Positions 46,365 through 55,773 of a stretch of DNA of 64,000 nt are shown here, in pieces. Source of the DNA: Falcatimonas sp. MSJ-15 (GTDB lineage Bacteria > Bacillota > Clostridia > Lachnospirales > Lachnospiraceae); contig NZ_JAHLQC010000010.1 of the NCBI RefSeq assembly GCF_018918265.1, positions 84,266 through 148,265 on the forward strand, given 5' to 3'. Under the pieces are notes generated by a model. The model saw only the letters and a program-made list of their open reading frames with translations. It was not told where the DNA came from and made no database searches. The first letter of the stretch is position 1. Each line of letters starts with the position of its first letter. The translations under genes were made by a program, and so were the position numbers.

Positions 46365-47696
46365 TTATTCTGCTTCTGAATATTCAATGTTAAATACTGT
46401 TGTTCCCTGATAATCACCTTTTACTTTTACATCATCTGCTTTTACACTGATATCAGCTGTTGTAGTTGCTGATTCTGTATATGATACCGTTCCAAATGAG
46501 TTAGCAAATGCAATAACATTTGAACCACTGTTTAAGCTGCCATTCTCTGGTGCACTTACTTTTACTGAACCATTTTCAGGCATTGATTTTACATCTACAA
46601 CTACATCGTATGACACTACTGTATCTGTATCTCTGCTTAATTCTCCAAGTGAGATCGATGCCGGTATTGTTACATAATATTCTGCGTCTTCTTCTGCTAC
46701 TGATGCTGTGATAACTACTGACTGCTCTTCCTTCTTAGTTGTATCATCATCTTTTGCATCTTCTTTTACAAATGATAAGTCAAAGCTCTGCACTGCAAAG
46801 TTAGGATTGATTGCTGCCATCTGATTAACATATACTGTAAGATTCATAACATCTGCCACTTCGCTTACAGAGATTACAAATGCATCATAAGTTACTCCGT
46901 CAATTGTCTTTGCATTAGCATATTTTTTAGCTTCTGCATCATTATATTTTACATATCCAAGTTCACCTGCATTAGCATATAATGTAACACTGTGTCCATT
47001 TTCTGTATCTGCTACAATTACATTATTATATAGATAATTTGCCATTGAACTCTTATCTGTTGTTCCGCTTTTATATGCATTAATTTCTTTTTGTTCTCCC
47101 TGTGCCTCTACATATTCTTCCTTAGAATCATCCGTTGTCTCAGCTGGTGTAAACTGTGCATTATCCATATCAAGTATCATATAAAAATACTGATATGTTG
47201 ACATTACTGCATTAACATAAGCTGTACAGTATAATGCTCCATCTTCGTCATTTTCAACCGCTTTTGTTGGTACTGTTACTGTAATTACATCACATTCATA
47301 ATCTCCTGCTGATGTAAAACCAAATCCTGTTCCAAATGATTTTGTCTCTTTATTGTCGCTGTCTATTGATGCCTCATAATCTGTTCCATCTACTGTGAAT
47401 TTCACTTCTGTAAGTGGCTGTCCTGCACTGCTGAATGCAGGAATCGGATCTACTACATAGAATGTAAGTGTTGTGTCTTCTCCTTTTACCTCTGCTGTTG
47501 CATAATCATAGAAAAGACTGTCACACATACTTGCTGTATTAATATCTGATGACTTCATAAAGTGTGTCTCTGCAATATATGTACCATCTGCGTATGCTGT
47601 ATTAGTTGTGTCTGCTGCAAATGCCTGAATATTCATCTGTGACAGTACTGTTACTGCACAAAGTCCAAGCGAAGCTGCTCTTTTTAAATTTTTCAT
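46365..47696 (-). CDS. Secreted two-NEAT-domain protein
   Basis: 443 aa. Signal peptide (SLGLCAVTVLSQMNIQAFA). NEAT 1 spans about residues 30-180 and ends in YQYFYMILDM, a YxxxY tyrosine pair as in haem-binding NEAT domains. NEAT 2 (about 200-310; INAYKSGTTDKSSMANYLY) ends in VNQMAAINPNFAVQSFDL and lacks the tyrosines. A third beta domain at 325-443 (VTIPASISLGELSRD...VKGDYQGTTVFNIEY) looks like a WxL/camelysin-type cell-wall module. No membrane anchor or sortase signal, so it may be secreted or wall-bound through the last domain. AGAGG precedes the ATG. Confidence 0.75.
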   Translation of the reverse strand: MKNLKRAASLGLCAVTVLSQMNIQAFAADTTNTAYADGTYIAETHFMKSSDINTASMCDSLFYDYATAEVKGEDTTLTFYVVDPIPAFSSAGQPLTEVKFTVDGTDYEASIDSDNKETKSFGTGFGFTSAGDYECDVITVTVPTKAVENDEDGALYCTAYVNAVMSTYQYFYMILDMDNAQFTPAETTDDSKEEYVEAQGEQKEINAYKSGTTDKSSMANYLYNNVIVADTENGHSVTLYANAGELGYVKYNDAEAKKYANAKTIDGVTYDAFVISVSEVADVMNLTVYVNQMAAINPNFAVQSFDLSFVKEDAKDDDTTKKEEQSVVITASVAEEDAEYYVTIPASISLGELSRDTDTVVSYDVVVDVKSMPENGSVKVSAPENGSLNSGSNVIAFANSFGTVSYTESATTTADISVKADDVKVKGDYQGTTVFNIEYSEAE

Positions 47697-47744
47697 CCTC
47701 TTTATCCTCTTTCTTTCTAGATATACTGTTTCATTACTTTTCGC

Positions 47745-48227
47745 TTATCCTACTATCAGTGTACACTTAGTTGTAGCTCCGTTAAGAGGTACAAAGTTTC
47801 CATCAGTTGTGAATGTATGATATTCTATTATCGCTTCATACTCACCAGCTTCAAGTTCATGATTAAGCTCGATATCATATATGTGACTTCCCGGTTCTAT
47901 ATAACCCGACTGATATATAAGATCGCTAGAATCACTTATATACATATCAATCTGAAAATAACATGGATTATCTTTTGGATTTTCAAAGTTTACACTTACA
48001 TTCCTAGTTCCCGCATCAATGCTTATTGTACGAAACCCCGGAATCTTAATTCCTGCAGATATTCCTGCTTCTTTTTCATCTCTTGTCTGGTTCTCCTCAA
48101 ACATAGGTGTTGTCTGTTCTTCATTCCCTCCACCGATTGAAGGTCGCATTAAAAATATTGCAAGCAGTATAATCCCCGCAATAACAACGCCTATTCCAAG
48201 TTCTTTTAGAAACTTAAACTTCTTCAT
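47745..48227 (-). CDS. Membrane-anchored surface protein of the haem operon
   Basis: 160 aa. One N-terminal membrane helix (LGIGVVIAGIILLAIFL), then an extracellular beta-sandwich-like domain of about 110 residues with GFRTISIDAG, NVSVNFENPKDNPCYFQI and ELEAGEYEAIIEY. Small surface proteins of this style are often found beside WxL/camelysin-like proteins in clostridia; no enzymatic motif is seen. First gene of the operon, with a candidate operator overlapping its leader. AAAGG precedes the ATG. Confidence 0.75.
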   Translation of the reverse strand: MKKFKFLKELGIGVVIAGIILLAIFLMRPSIGGGNEEQTTPMFEENQTRDEKEAGISAGIKIPGFRTISIDAGTRNVSVNFENPKDNPCYFQIDMYISDSSDLIYQSGYIEPGSHIYDIELNHELEAGEYEAIIEYHTFTTDGNFVPLNGATTKCTLIVG

Positions 48228-48247
48228 ATCAAAACGCCTTTCAGTTA

Positions 48248-48275
48248 TAACTAATATTAGTTAGTTTTATCTAAC
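48248..48275. promoter_or_regulatory. Candidate iron-repressor operator of the haem operon
   Basis: Perfect palindrome TAACTAATATTAGTTA (48248-48263) overlapping a second dyad GTTAG-N6-CTAAC (48260-48275), 21 bp upstream of the first gene. A related dyad AGTTA-N4-TAACT occurs at 48406-48419. The position suits a repressor site; a DtxR- or Fur-class regulator is my guess from context. Confidence 0.5.
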
Positions 48276-48653
48276 GTGGATTATTCTAGCATTTATTAAT
48301 ATTAAAAGTCAATAAAGTGATATGATAAGTTTTCTCATTAATTATTTATATTTTGCTGATATTTTCTTTATTTTTATCATATTATAGAAAACCCTAGTTA
48401 CAATTAGTTATCTCTAACTCGCAATTAATCCAATATTTTTCGATACTATCTTCTTATTTTTATTATCTCATCTTCGTATTAGCACGTTAAATTCCTTATT
48501 ATTACTTTTTTCATATTTACAAATCTTTACATTTAACGTACAATTCAAATTGTCTATATTATATGTACAATATATTTTTATACATAATTAACAAGGGAGT
48601 TTATATTCTTACAGATATTAACAATATCTGTTCTTTAACAAGGGAGGAAAATA
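48276..48653. other. Divergent promoter region
   Basis: No gene. Besides the operator dyads it holds a perfect hairpin ACAGATATT-AAC-AATATCTGT (48611-48631) and a repeated ACAAGGGAG, near 48592 and 48637. The second copy is the ribosome site of the downstream VWA gene. Confidence 0.5.
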
Positions 48654-51077
48654 ATGAAAAAAAAGAAATTCTTATTAAGCATGATAGTTATTCTTGCTAT
48701 CTTAACTGGTATAACCGGCGGATATTATTATTTTTTCTTTGACAAAAATGATATTTCTGCATCTATGAACATCTCACCGGCAACTGCTCATGTACATCAC
48801 AATGATCCATTTGACTTTGCTCTTACAGGAGGATATATCGCTAAAAATGAAAATCCTGATGACGATGCTGACGGCGATGGTCTTACTAACAAAGAGGAAG
48901 ATGAATATAAGACTGATAAGCATCTTATAGATACTGATGGTGATGGTATTAGTGATTATGATGAGATTAATACTACTAAGACTGATCCTCTTAATCCTGA
49001 TACTGATGGCGATGGTCTTAGTGATGGTGTCGAAGTATTAGCTGGTCTTGATCCTCTTAAAGCTAAAACTGATGGCAAGACAGATGACAGCAAAGTTAAG
49101 ACTACTAACAATATAGATTATGACGATCAGTGTTCTTTTTCTATAAAAGGCAATGCAGATGTTCATTATTGTTACTTTAATGAACTTAATCTTACAGGTT
49201 TTTCATCTACACCCGGCGTATTAAGTCCACTTTATGAGTTCTATTATAAGGCTGATTTTGATACTGCTGTACTCACAATAAAATATGATGAAGATTATCT
49301 GTCTGAACATAATATTAATACATCTGATATCGGAATATATTCTTTTAATCCTGTTGATGCATCTTTTTCTAAAGTTAAAGATCAATCAGTTGATGCTGAC
49401 AACAATGCTGTTCGTGCAACAATAAGTGAGTCTGGTAAATATGTTCTTTGCAATGCAACTACTATTGGCAAGAATAGCAAACCTGAAGTTGTACTTCTAA
49501 TTGATAATTCAGGAAGCATGTATTCTGAAGAAGATTGTCCTGGTTCTGATGAAAATGATGTTGATTTTAAGCGTCTTGATATGGCTTCAAAGTTAATTGA
49601 GATGTGCGGCGATGATGCTTCTTTTTCAATATCCAAGTTCACTTCTACACCTACTGAACTTGCATCAATGGGTTCTGATGCTGATACTCTTAATGCTGCT
49701 TTAGATAAGATTAGAACTGAAGACGAGGCCTTCGATGGTACAGGTATCGCTGATTCACTCTATGATTCAGTTGACAGATTCTCATCTTCTGATTCTTCAA
49801 GAAAATTCATAGTTCAACTTACTGACGGTGCCGAATCTCATGGTCTTTTCAGCTTTGCTTATCACAGTATTAACGACGCTATAGAATATGCTACAGATAA
49901 TAATGTTACTATAATTACTATCGGTCTTGGAACTGCTGTTGATACCGATGTTCTTACCGAAGTTGCTTCTCTTACAGGTGGCCGTTATGTATATGCTAAT
50001 AATTCTAATGCTCTTGAGGAAGTATATAAGACTATTATGAGTGCAATTAATTATGATCTTGAGAATAATACTTTTGTTCTTGCAGATTCAGGTTTTAAAG
50101 CTGATATTAATGGATTCTCTTTTCCTAATTATGGTATCGTAACTGATGATAATGATTACTCAAACGGACAATGCTTTGGTATGGCTATGTTCTCACAGCT
50201 TTACTATACAGGCAATCTTCCTGTTACACTTTCTGCGTCTTCACATACATCTAATACGATTATAAAGAACACACTTACTGCCGATGAATATGACCTTGGA
50301 AACAATACATTCTTCTCAACTGACGGAACTTCAGTTAATACAAAGAACAATCTGTATGATTATAACAACTCAGCTACTAAGGCTTATAAAGATCTTAAAG
50401 CTATAGATCCTACTAAACGTTTTAGTGTTGATGACGATGGATATCTTCAGTTTACAGATGAAGCTAAAGCTGTTATTGCCAATTGTAAGTTTATTAAGAC
50501 TAAAGTTGTTGAATGTGACGATGAGCAAACACTTGATGATGGAACTAAGTATACTTCTTATGATTCTGTATATTTCTCACTTGAAGGCATAGATGAAGAT
50601 GAGCTTACAGGTGAAGATCTTGAGATCTATGAGATGTTTACTGCTATATCTAATCTGTTTACCAAACAGTTTTCTTCTGAATGTGATGAGAATACAACCT
50701 CATTCCCTACTGCTAATGTATTCTCTGGCGAGAATCAGAATGAGCAGCTGACTGATATAATCAATTCACTTAACAGTGGTAAACCTTATATTCTGTCTAT
50801 CAGTAATTCTACTGCCGGACATGCTGTTGTTGCAACTAAGATTATCCGTTCTCTTGACAATGCTGATGATCTTAAGATTGTTATCTATGATAACAATTCA
50901 CCTGGTGAAGAACATTATATCACTGTAAAAAGATGTAGTTCTTCAATTCTTGACCTTGATGCCACATCATGGGCAAATGGTATGTACTATGAAGTATATG
51001 ATACTGAGAAAATTAATCCTTATTCTAATCCTAAAAGCGATATAAGTGTTGATATGTATCTTCCTAGTATTAATTAA
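48654..51077 (+). CDS. Surface protein: calcium repeats, VWA domain, papain-like protease
   Basis: 807 aa. An N-terminal membrane helix (FLLSMIVILAILTGITGGYYYF), then at about 70-145 several thrombospondin-3-type calcium loops (DADGDGLTNKEE, DTDGDGISDYDE, DTDGDGLSDGVE). A von Willebrand A domain follows from about 280 with the MIDAS motif LLIDNSGSMYS and QLTDGAESHG. The C-terminal third looks like a papain/C39-fold cysteine protease: GQCFGMAMFSQL (Gln and nucleophile Cys), AGHAVVATKI (His) and IYDNNSPGEEHYI (Asn/Asp). An extracellular, membrane-tethered, calcium-dependent adhesin or protease is likely. Divergent from the haem operon. GGGAGG precedes the ATG. Confidence 0.8.
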   Translation: MKKKKFLLSMIVILAILTGITGGYYYFFFDKNDISASMNISPATAHVHHNDPFDFALTGGYIAKNENPDDDADGDGLTNKEEDEYKTDKHLIDTDGDGISDYDEINTTKTDPLNPDTDGDGLSDGVEVLAGLDPLKAKTDGKTDDSKVKTTNNIDYDDQCSFSIKGNADVHYCYFNELNLTGFSSTPGVLSPLYEFYYKADFDTAVLTIKYDEDYLSEHNINTSDIGIYSFNPVDASFSKVKDQSVDADNNAVRATISESGKYVLCNATTIGKNSKPEVVLLIDNSGSMYSEEDCPGSDENDVDFKRLDMASKLIEMCGDDASFSISKFTSTPTELASMGSDADTLNAALDKIRTEDEAFDGTGIADSLYDSVDRFSSSDSSRKFIVQLTDGAESHGLFSFAYHSINDAIEYATDNNVTIITIGLGTAVDTDVLTEVASLTGGRYVYANNSNALEEVYKTIMSAINYDLENNTFVLADSGFKADINGFSFPNYGIVTDDNDYSNGQCFGMAMFSQLYYTGNLPVTLSASSHTSNTIIKNTLTADEYDLGNNTFFSTDGTSVNTKNNLYDYNNSATKAYKDLKAIDPTKRFSVDDDGYLQFTDEAKAVIANCKFIKTKVVECDDEQTLDDGTKYTSYDSVYFSLEGIDEDELTGEDLEIYEMFTAISNLFTKQFSSECDENTTSFPTANVFSGENQNEQLTDIINSLNSGKPYILSISNSTAGHAVVATKIIRSLDNADDLKIVIYDNNSPGEEHYITVKRCSSSILDLDATSWANGMYYEVYDTEKINPYSNPKSDISVDMYLPSIN

Positions 51078-51161
51078 TAATATTTTATACATAAATAACC
51101 TATATGTACTAAATCTTATATGTGTTAAGACTTATATATACCAAAATTTTTATGCAAATAT

Positions 51162-51207
51162 AAAGCTTCGGCACAGGATATTTATTATCATCTGTGCCGA
51201 AGCTTTT
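51162..51207. terminator. Bidirectional terminator
   Basis: AAAGCTTCGGCACAG and CTGTGCCGAAGCTTTT form a perfect stem of about 15 bp, between the convergent VWA and chemoreceptor genes. Confidence 0.88.
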
Positions 51208-51285
51208 GTGTTTTATATTACTTGTTTGTGTTTTATATCACTTGCTTACGTCTTATATATTTTCTCTATATCTTATAATATTTCC
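51206..51285. repeat. 20-bp phased degenerate repeats
   Basis: TTGTGTTTTATAT at 51206 and 51226, TTACGTCTTATAT at 51246 and a weaker copy at 51266, exactly 20 bp apart, in the gene-free 51078-51398 spacer. Confidence 0.6.
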
Positions 51286-51398
51286 AGACAGATTAATGGC
51301 TTATATCACCACAGATATACCAGTATGCGTTTCGTAGATAACTATACCAATCGGATTTACAGACAAGTGAATGTTTTAGTTATTTCGAAAACAATATA

Positions 51399-53129
51399 CT
51401 AGAGTACCGTAAATACTGATGTCTCTGTCTTAAGCTGTTTGGATATCTCTTTATTCTCATCCATTCTTCTTGTGATATTATCCATATCTGTAACAAGTAC
51501 CTGTGTACTGTCTGCTGCACTTGTTACACCATTAACACCTTCTTCAATAGCTGTTGTTATTGTGCTTATAGAGCCCGCAATCTCTGCTATGTTACCATTA
51601 AGATCTTCTGTTTTTGTTGAGAAATCATTCATAACTTCTTCAATATATGTTGCATCTTCTCTATATTTTACGCCTCCGGCAACAAAAGTCTCAAACTCAG
51701 GAAGTATTGATTCATTAAGATAATTTACAATGCTTGTTGAATGTTCTGACAGATTATGTACTGCATTAGTTACTATCTTGTTGATATCCTGTATTCGGTT
51801 AGCTGTCTCTCGGCTCGAATCTGCAAGTTGTCTTATCTCATCTGCTACTACTGCAAAACCTTTTCCTGCTTCTCCTGCTCTTGCAGCCTCAATACTTGCA
51901 TTAAGTGCAAGAAGGTTAGTCTGACTTGATATACTTAAGATATCATCTGTAAGATTATTTACCTGATCTACACTTCTGCTATCTTCAATTGCTTCTTCAA
52001 GCACTTTAAGAATCTCATTAACTTTAGCTGATGTTACTTCTTTATTCTTCTTAGCTGCCTGCTCCATCTCATTAGCACTTGTCTTCATGTCTTTTGCATA
52101 ATTGTTAATCTCGTCTGATTTATCTGCTATTGTCTTTACTTCTTCTTTTACAGTATTAGCATTGATATTAATAGCTCCTGCACTGTTAGATACTTCCTGC
52201 ATTGTTGCTGCAAGTTCTTCTGTAAGTGCTGAAAGATCTCCTGCACTTGTATTAGATGTCTTAACGCTTTCAAGAACCTCATTGACAACTTCATCCATCT
52301 TATCTGAATTCTCTGTTATTGTTTTTAAGATATGCTGCATCTTCTCCATAAATGTATTAATACCTTTACCAAGAGAGCCTATCTCATTATCATATTTTAC
52401 AGTTATTCGTTTTGTAAGATTACCTTCTCCATTATCTATACTGCTTATTATCTCTTTAATCTCTTTTTCTGCTCTTACAAGTGGATCTGTAACACATCGT
52501 ACTACTACTATTATTGTAAATATTGCAAATAACATTCCTACTATTGCTGTTGTTATATTAGTACTAAGTGATGCTGTATATACTCCTGCAAGTTCTTTTT
52601 TGGATGCTTCAAGTTTTTTATTAATACTATTTGTTATATTCTCTATGCTTGTATATATCTGTTCTGCATATACTGCGACATCATTGTTAGCACTGTAATA
52701 TGCTGCTTCTGATTTACTATTTGCACTATATGCAAGGAGATTCCTTATTGACATCTTATATTCATCATATACCATCATTATGTTGTCATAATCTGACTTA
52801 TAATCACTGTCTATACCATCTCCAAACTCTTTTAACAAGGCTTCAAGACCTGCTTCATCTTCTTTTATTTTACTAACAACACTTATCTTCTGTTCAAAAC
52901 TTGTAGCTGTTATGTGTGAAAGTGATTCCTTATGTATTGTATTGGCATATTTTTGTATATTAGCTAACTGTTCTATACTCTTTAAATGCTTATCAATAAT
53001 AATATTGGCACTATTGTTAACTTTTTTCATACTTGCTAGTCCTGTATAGTTAGTAATTATCAGCATAATTCCTACAAGAAGCACTGGCACAAGTATCATT
53101 GTTCTTATACTTAATCTCTTATCTTTCAT
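51399..53129 (-). CDS. Methyl-accepting chemotaxis protein
   Basis: 576 aa. Membrane helix 1 ([21 protein letters not shown]), a four-helix-bundle ligand domain of about 150 residues outside, helix 2 ([20 protein letters not shown]), a HAMP linker, and the cytoplasmic signalling coiled coil with hairpin tip ([36 protein letters not shown]). It signals to CheA/CheW at the cell pole. It starts 15 bp after a sugar-type binding lipoprotein gene, so it may sense the ligand-loaded binding protein. AGGAG precedes the ATG. Confidence 0.95.
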   Translation of the reverse strand: MKDKRLSIRTMILVPVLLVGIMLIITNYTGLASMKKVNNSANIIIDKHLKSIEQLANIQKYANTIHKESLSHITATSFEQKISVVSKIKEDEAGLEALLKEFGDGIDSDYKSDYDNIMMVYDEYKMSIRNLLAYSANSKSEAAYYSANNDVAVYAEQIYTSIENITNSINKKLEASKKELAGVYTASLSTNITTAIVGMLFAIFTIIVVVRCVTDPLVRAEKEIKEIISSIDNGEGNLTKRITVKYDNEIGSLGKGINTFMEKMQHILKTITENSDKMDEVVNEVLESVKTSNTSAGDLSALTEELAATMQEVSNSAGAININANTVKEEVKTIADKSDEINNYAKDMKTSANEMEQAAKKNKEVTSAKVNEILKVLEEAIEDSRSVDQVNNLTDDILSISSQTNLLALNASIEAARAGEAGKGFAVVADEIRQLADSSRETANRIQDINKIVTNAVHNLSEHSTSIVNYLNESILPEFETFVAGGVKYREDATYIEEVMNDFSTKTEDLNGNIAEIAGSISTITTAIEEGVNGVTSAADSTQVLVTDMDNITRRMDENKEISKQLKTETSVFTVL

Positions 53130-53144
53130 ACTAATAATCTCCTC

Positions 53145-54446
53145 TTAGTTTCCTATTAATGCTGTTATTTTCTTAACCAAATCATCCATAACTTCCTGAA
53201 GGTTTTTGTTATCAGGATTACCGCTAGCCATAATCTCTCCGAATCTTTCCATTGGATACCAATAATTGCCGCCAATTCTTTGTAGTTTTGCATATTGAGA
53301 CTGCTCGATTATTGCATTTATTGCAGGTGATGCTTTTACTTCGCTTGAATCTGATGCATTTATATTAGATGGACCAAGTCCTCTTTGAACAAATCTCTCT
53401 TTCTGACTATCTTCATTAGTAAGCCAATCTGCAAGTTTCTCTGCCCATTCCCTATTATCACTATATGAGTTAACACCAAGATACTTATATCCTGCGTATG
53501 ATGACATCTGTATCTGCTTTCCGGCACATGTATATGTTGGAAGTTTTACTGCTCCATAGTCATCTCCCCATGCTTCTTCTATTGATGTTTCAAGCCATAC
53601 GCCACTTACACCTGCTATTATACTGCCATCTTTTACTCCTGCTTCAAATTCATCATCTCCAGCATTTAAAAATCCCGGATTCTTAGCAATGTTAATCATA
53701 GCTTCTGCCACGTCAATACCGTTGATATCACCATCTGTTCTGTTCCAGTTACAATAGTTAGTAACACCATCATCGTTAAGATACATATCCATTCCGGTAT
53801 TTCCAAAGAATGAATACATATACCATCCTGATGACCAGTCCATTAGGAACTTTTTGCCATTTCTTGCTGCTGCGTCCAGAATTCCATCTAATGTCTTTAC
53901 TTCTTCGTCTGTAATATATTTTTTATTATAATATAAAAAATATCCATTATCTGCTGTCATTGGATATGCATACAGCTTTCCATCTATTGTTGCTGCTTCA
54001 ACTGATGTTTCTATATTGGCTGATTTTACTGCTTCTTCATTTTCAATTGGTTCAAGCACACCTGCTGCTACAAATGCCATAATCTGGTCATCAGGAAATG
54101 CAAATACATCTGGTGCATTAGTTATATCTCCAAGCAGAGAGTCTTTACAGTCACCTTCAACCATAGGCTCATATGTTATTGTTATATTTGCCTCATTTTT
54201 ATATTTTTCAATGAATGCGTCTGTAAGGTCCTTAATAAGAGCTTCATCATTGGGTGCACTCCACAATTTTAACGAGACATCTCCTCCCGGTAATGTAGTC
54301 TGCACTTCATTTGTCTGCTCTTGTTCAGTACTGCTATTATCAGTAGTGTCACTGCCTTTATTACCACCACTTCCACATCCAAACAATGTTGTTGTTAATA
54401 AACATGCCGTTACTGTAATCGCAGCCCACCTTTTCTTAATCGTCAT
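53145..54446 (-). CDS. Sugar-type binding lipoprotein coupled to chemoreceptor
   Basis: 433 aa. Signal peptide with lipobox TTLFGCGSG (Cys about residue 24), a Ser/Thr/Glu linker, then a MalE-like class I binding domain (SLKLWSAPNDEALIKDLTDAF, FAFPDDQIMAFVAAGVLEPI, AYPMTADNGYFLYYN). No permease or ATPase genes are adjacent; the only operon partner is the chemoreceptor. It may supply ligand to that receptor, to a transporter encoded elsewhere, or both. AAGGAG precedes the ATG. Confidence 0.88.
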   Translation of the reverse strand: MTIKKRWAAITVTACLLTTTLFGCGSGGNKGSDTTDNSSTEQEQTNEVQTTLPGGDVSLKLWSAPNDEALIKDLTDAFIEKYKNEANITITYEPMVEGDCKDSLLGDITNAPDVFAFPDDQIMAFVAAGVLEPIENEEAVKSANIETSVEAATIDGKLYAYPMTADNGYFLYYNKKYITDEEVKTLDGILDAAARNGKKFLMDWSSGWYMYSFFGNTGMDMYLNDDGVTNYCNWNRTDGDINGIDVAEAMINIAKNPGFLNAGDDEFEAGVKDGSIIAGVSGVWLETSIEEAWGDDYGAVKLPTYTCAGKQIQMSSYAGYKYLGVNSYSDNREWAEKLADWLTNEDSQKERFVQRGLGPSNINASDSSEVKASPAINAIIEQSQYAKLQRIGGNYWYPMERFGEIMASGNPDNKNLQEVMDDLVKKITALIGN

Positions 54447-54531
54447 TATGCATTACTCCTTCCTATATACCATTGCTTTTTTTTAATATTAATTAGTCCT
54501 ACAAATCATTAGTGTTTTGGTATATATATCG

Positions 54532-55053
54532 TCACATATTGCATAAAATTATACTTACAATTGTTCCAATTCCCAAAGAAAATAATGCTCCCGGTATTAT
54601 CCACCTTGTCTTTTTAACTTTTATTTCCATACAATACATACTTACCGTATAGAATAGCGTCTCACTGCAACACATAAATAATGATGCCATAAGTCCTTCG
54701 CAGGAATCTGTCCCATATTCTCTGAATATATCAAGCACAAGTCCTGTCGCTGCTGATGCTGAGAACAGTTTTACAATCATAACAGGAACTACTGCTCCCG
54801 GAACCATAATATATTCTGATATTCTTCCAACTGTCTGCCCTATTGCGTTAAGAAGTCCTGAATCTCTCATTATCCCGACTGCTGCCATAAGCCCTACAAG
54901 TGTCGGAAATACTCCGATTACTGTCTTAGCCCCCGTCTTTGCACCTCTTACAAAGCTTTCGTATACATCTGTCTTATTAAGCAATCCATTTAATACTATT
55001 GTAGATACCATAAGTGGTATTATAAGCTCCGAAAGATATTTCACTATGTTCAT
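54532..55053 (-). CDS. spmB: Spore maturation protein B
   Basis: 173 aa from the ATG at 55053 (GGAG at 6 bp; the nine extra codons upstream lack a site). A nucleoside-recognition/gate membrane protein with about four helices (SELIIPLMVSTIVLNGLL, TVIGVFPTLVGLMAAVGIMRDSG, VPVMIVKLFSASAATGL). SpmB acts with SpmA in spore core dehydration in Bacillus and Clostridium. It follows spmA by about 57 bp. Confidence 0.9.
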   Translation of the reverse strand: MNIVKYLSELIIPLMVSTIVLNGLLNKTDVYESFVRGAKTGAKTVIGVFPTLVGLMAAVGIMRDSGLLNAIGQTVGRISEYIMVPGAVVPVMIVKLFSASAATGLVLDIFREYGTDSCEGLMASLFMCCSETLFYTVSMYCMEIKVKKTRWIIPGALFSLGIGTIVSIILCNM

Positions 55054-55110
55054 ATTCTTCTCCGACCTCATCTTCTTCATAATAATTACATATCTTATTT
55101 TTTGTTATAC

Positions 55111-55686
55111 TTATTGTTTCCTGCATCTTATTCTGCAAAATATTGCTGCTGCAAGTGTTGATGCTGTCGTTGCTATAAGTCCTGGAAGTATTATCCCCCA
55201 TGGATTGACACTTCCATATTGACTTCTGTATGCAATTATATTAATTGGTATTAGCTGAAGTGAAGATATATTAAGTACGAGGAATGTGCACATCTCATCT
55301 GATGCTCTCACTTCGTTAGGATTTTGCATTTTCTTTAGTTCACGCATTGCGCTAAGCCCTGATGCTGTCGCTGCCCAGCTAAGTCCACACATATTAGCTA
55401 TAAAATTCGATGATATATATTCTCTTGCTTTATTTTCTTTTGGAATATTTGGAAAAAAGAAATTAATTATTACACTCATCTTCTTGGTCATACTTTTTAT
55501 TATTCCGCTATCTGCTGCGATCTCCATTATTCCACTCCAGAATGACATTATTCCAAGCATTGTAATAGATAATGATACTGCATCTTTCATTGAATTCATT
55601 ATTCCGTCACTTATGTCTGACATTCTGCCTGTTAAGGCTGCATATACTATTCCACCAATTATCATTATTCCCCAGATTATGTTCAC
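55111..55686 (-). CDS. spmA: Spore maturation protein A
   Basis: 191 aa, starting at a GTG at 55686 (VNIIWGIMIIGG), which fits the family N-terminus; the longer frame from 55701 starts in a hairpin stem. Contains the gate-domain helices SLSITMLGIMSFWSGIMEIA and SNFIANMCGLSWAATASGLSAM. Acts with SpmB in spore maturation. The GTG lies a few bases after the rsmI terminator, whose GTGGGG arm doubles as the only Shine-Dalgarno-like sequence. Confidence 0.87.
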   Translation of the reverse strand: MNIIWGIMIIGGIVYAALTGRMSDISDGIMNSMKDAVSLSITMLGIMSFWSGIMEIAADSGIIKSMTKKMSVIINFFFPNIPKENKAREYISSNFIANMCGLSWAATASGLSAMRELKKMQNPNEVRASDEMCTFLVLNISSLQLIPINIIAYRSQYGSVNPWGIILPGLIATTASTLAAAIFCRIRCRKQ

Positions 55687-55693
55687 ACAAAAA

Positions 55694-55735
55694 ATCCCCA
55701 CACCAATATGTTTATACTAACTATATTCCTGTGGG
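55694..55735 (-). terminator. rsmI terminator overlapping the spmA start
   Basis: ATCCCCACA and TGTGGGGAT pair perfectly, followed on the minus strand by a run of six T and then the spmA GTG. Confidence 0.8.
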
Positions 55736-55773
55736 GATAACTTTATAACTAAGATTTATTTTGCATCTATGTG

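Noticed and set aside
48654..51077. Dockerin-bearing cellulosome component
   Set aside because: The calcium loops are spaced like thrombospondin-3 repeats near the N-terminus, not as a paired C-terminal dockerin, and no glycosidase domain is present.
52102..52698. 198-aa plus-strand ORF opposite the chemoreceptor gene
   Set aside because: Antisense to conserved chemoreceptor coding sequence; composition is that of a complementary-strand artefact.
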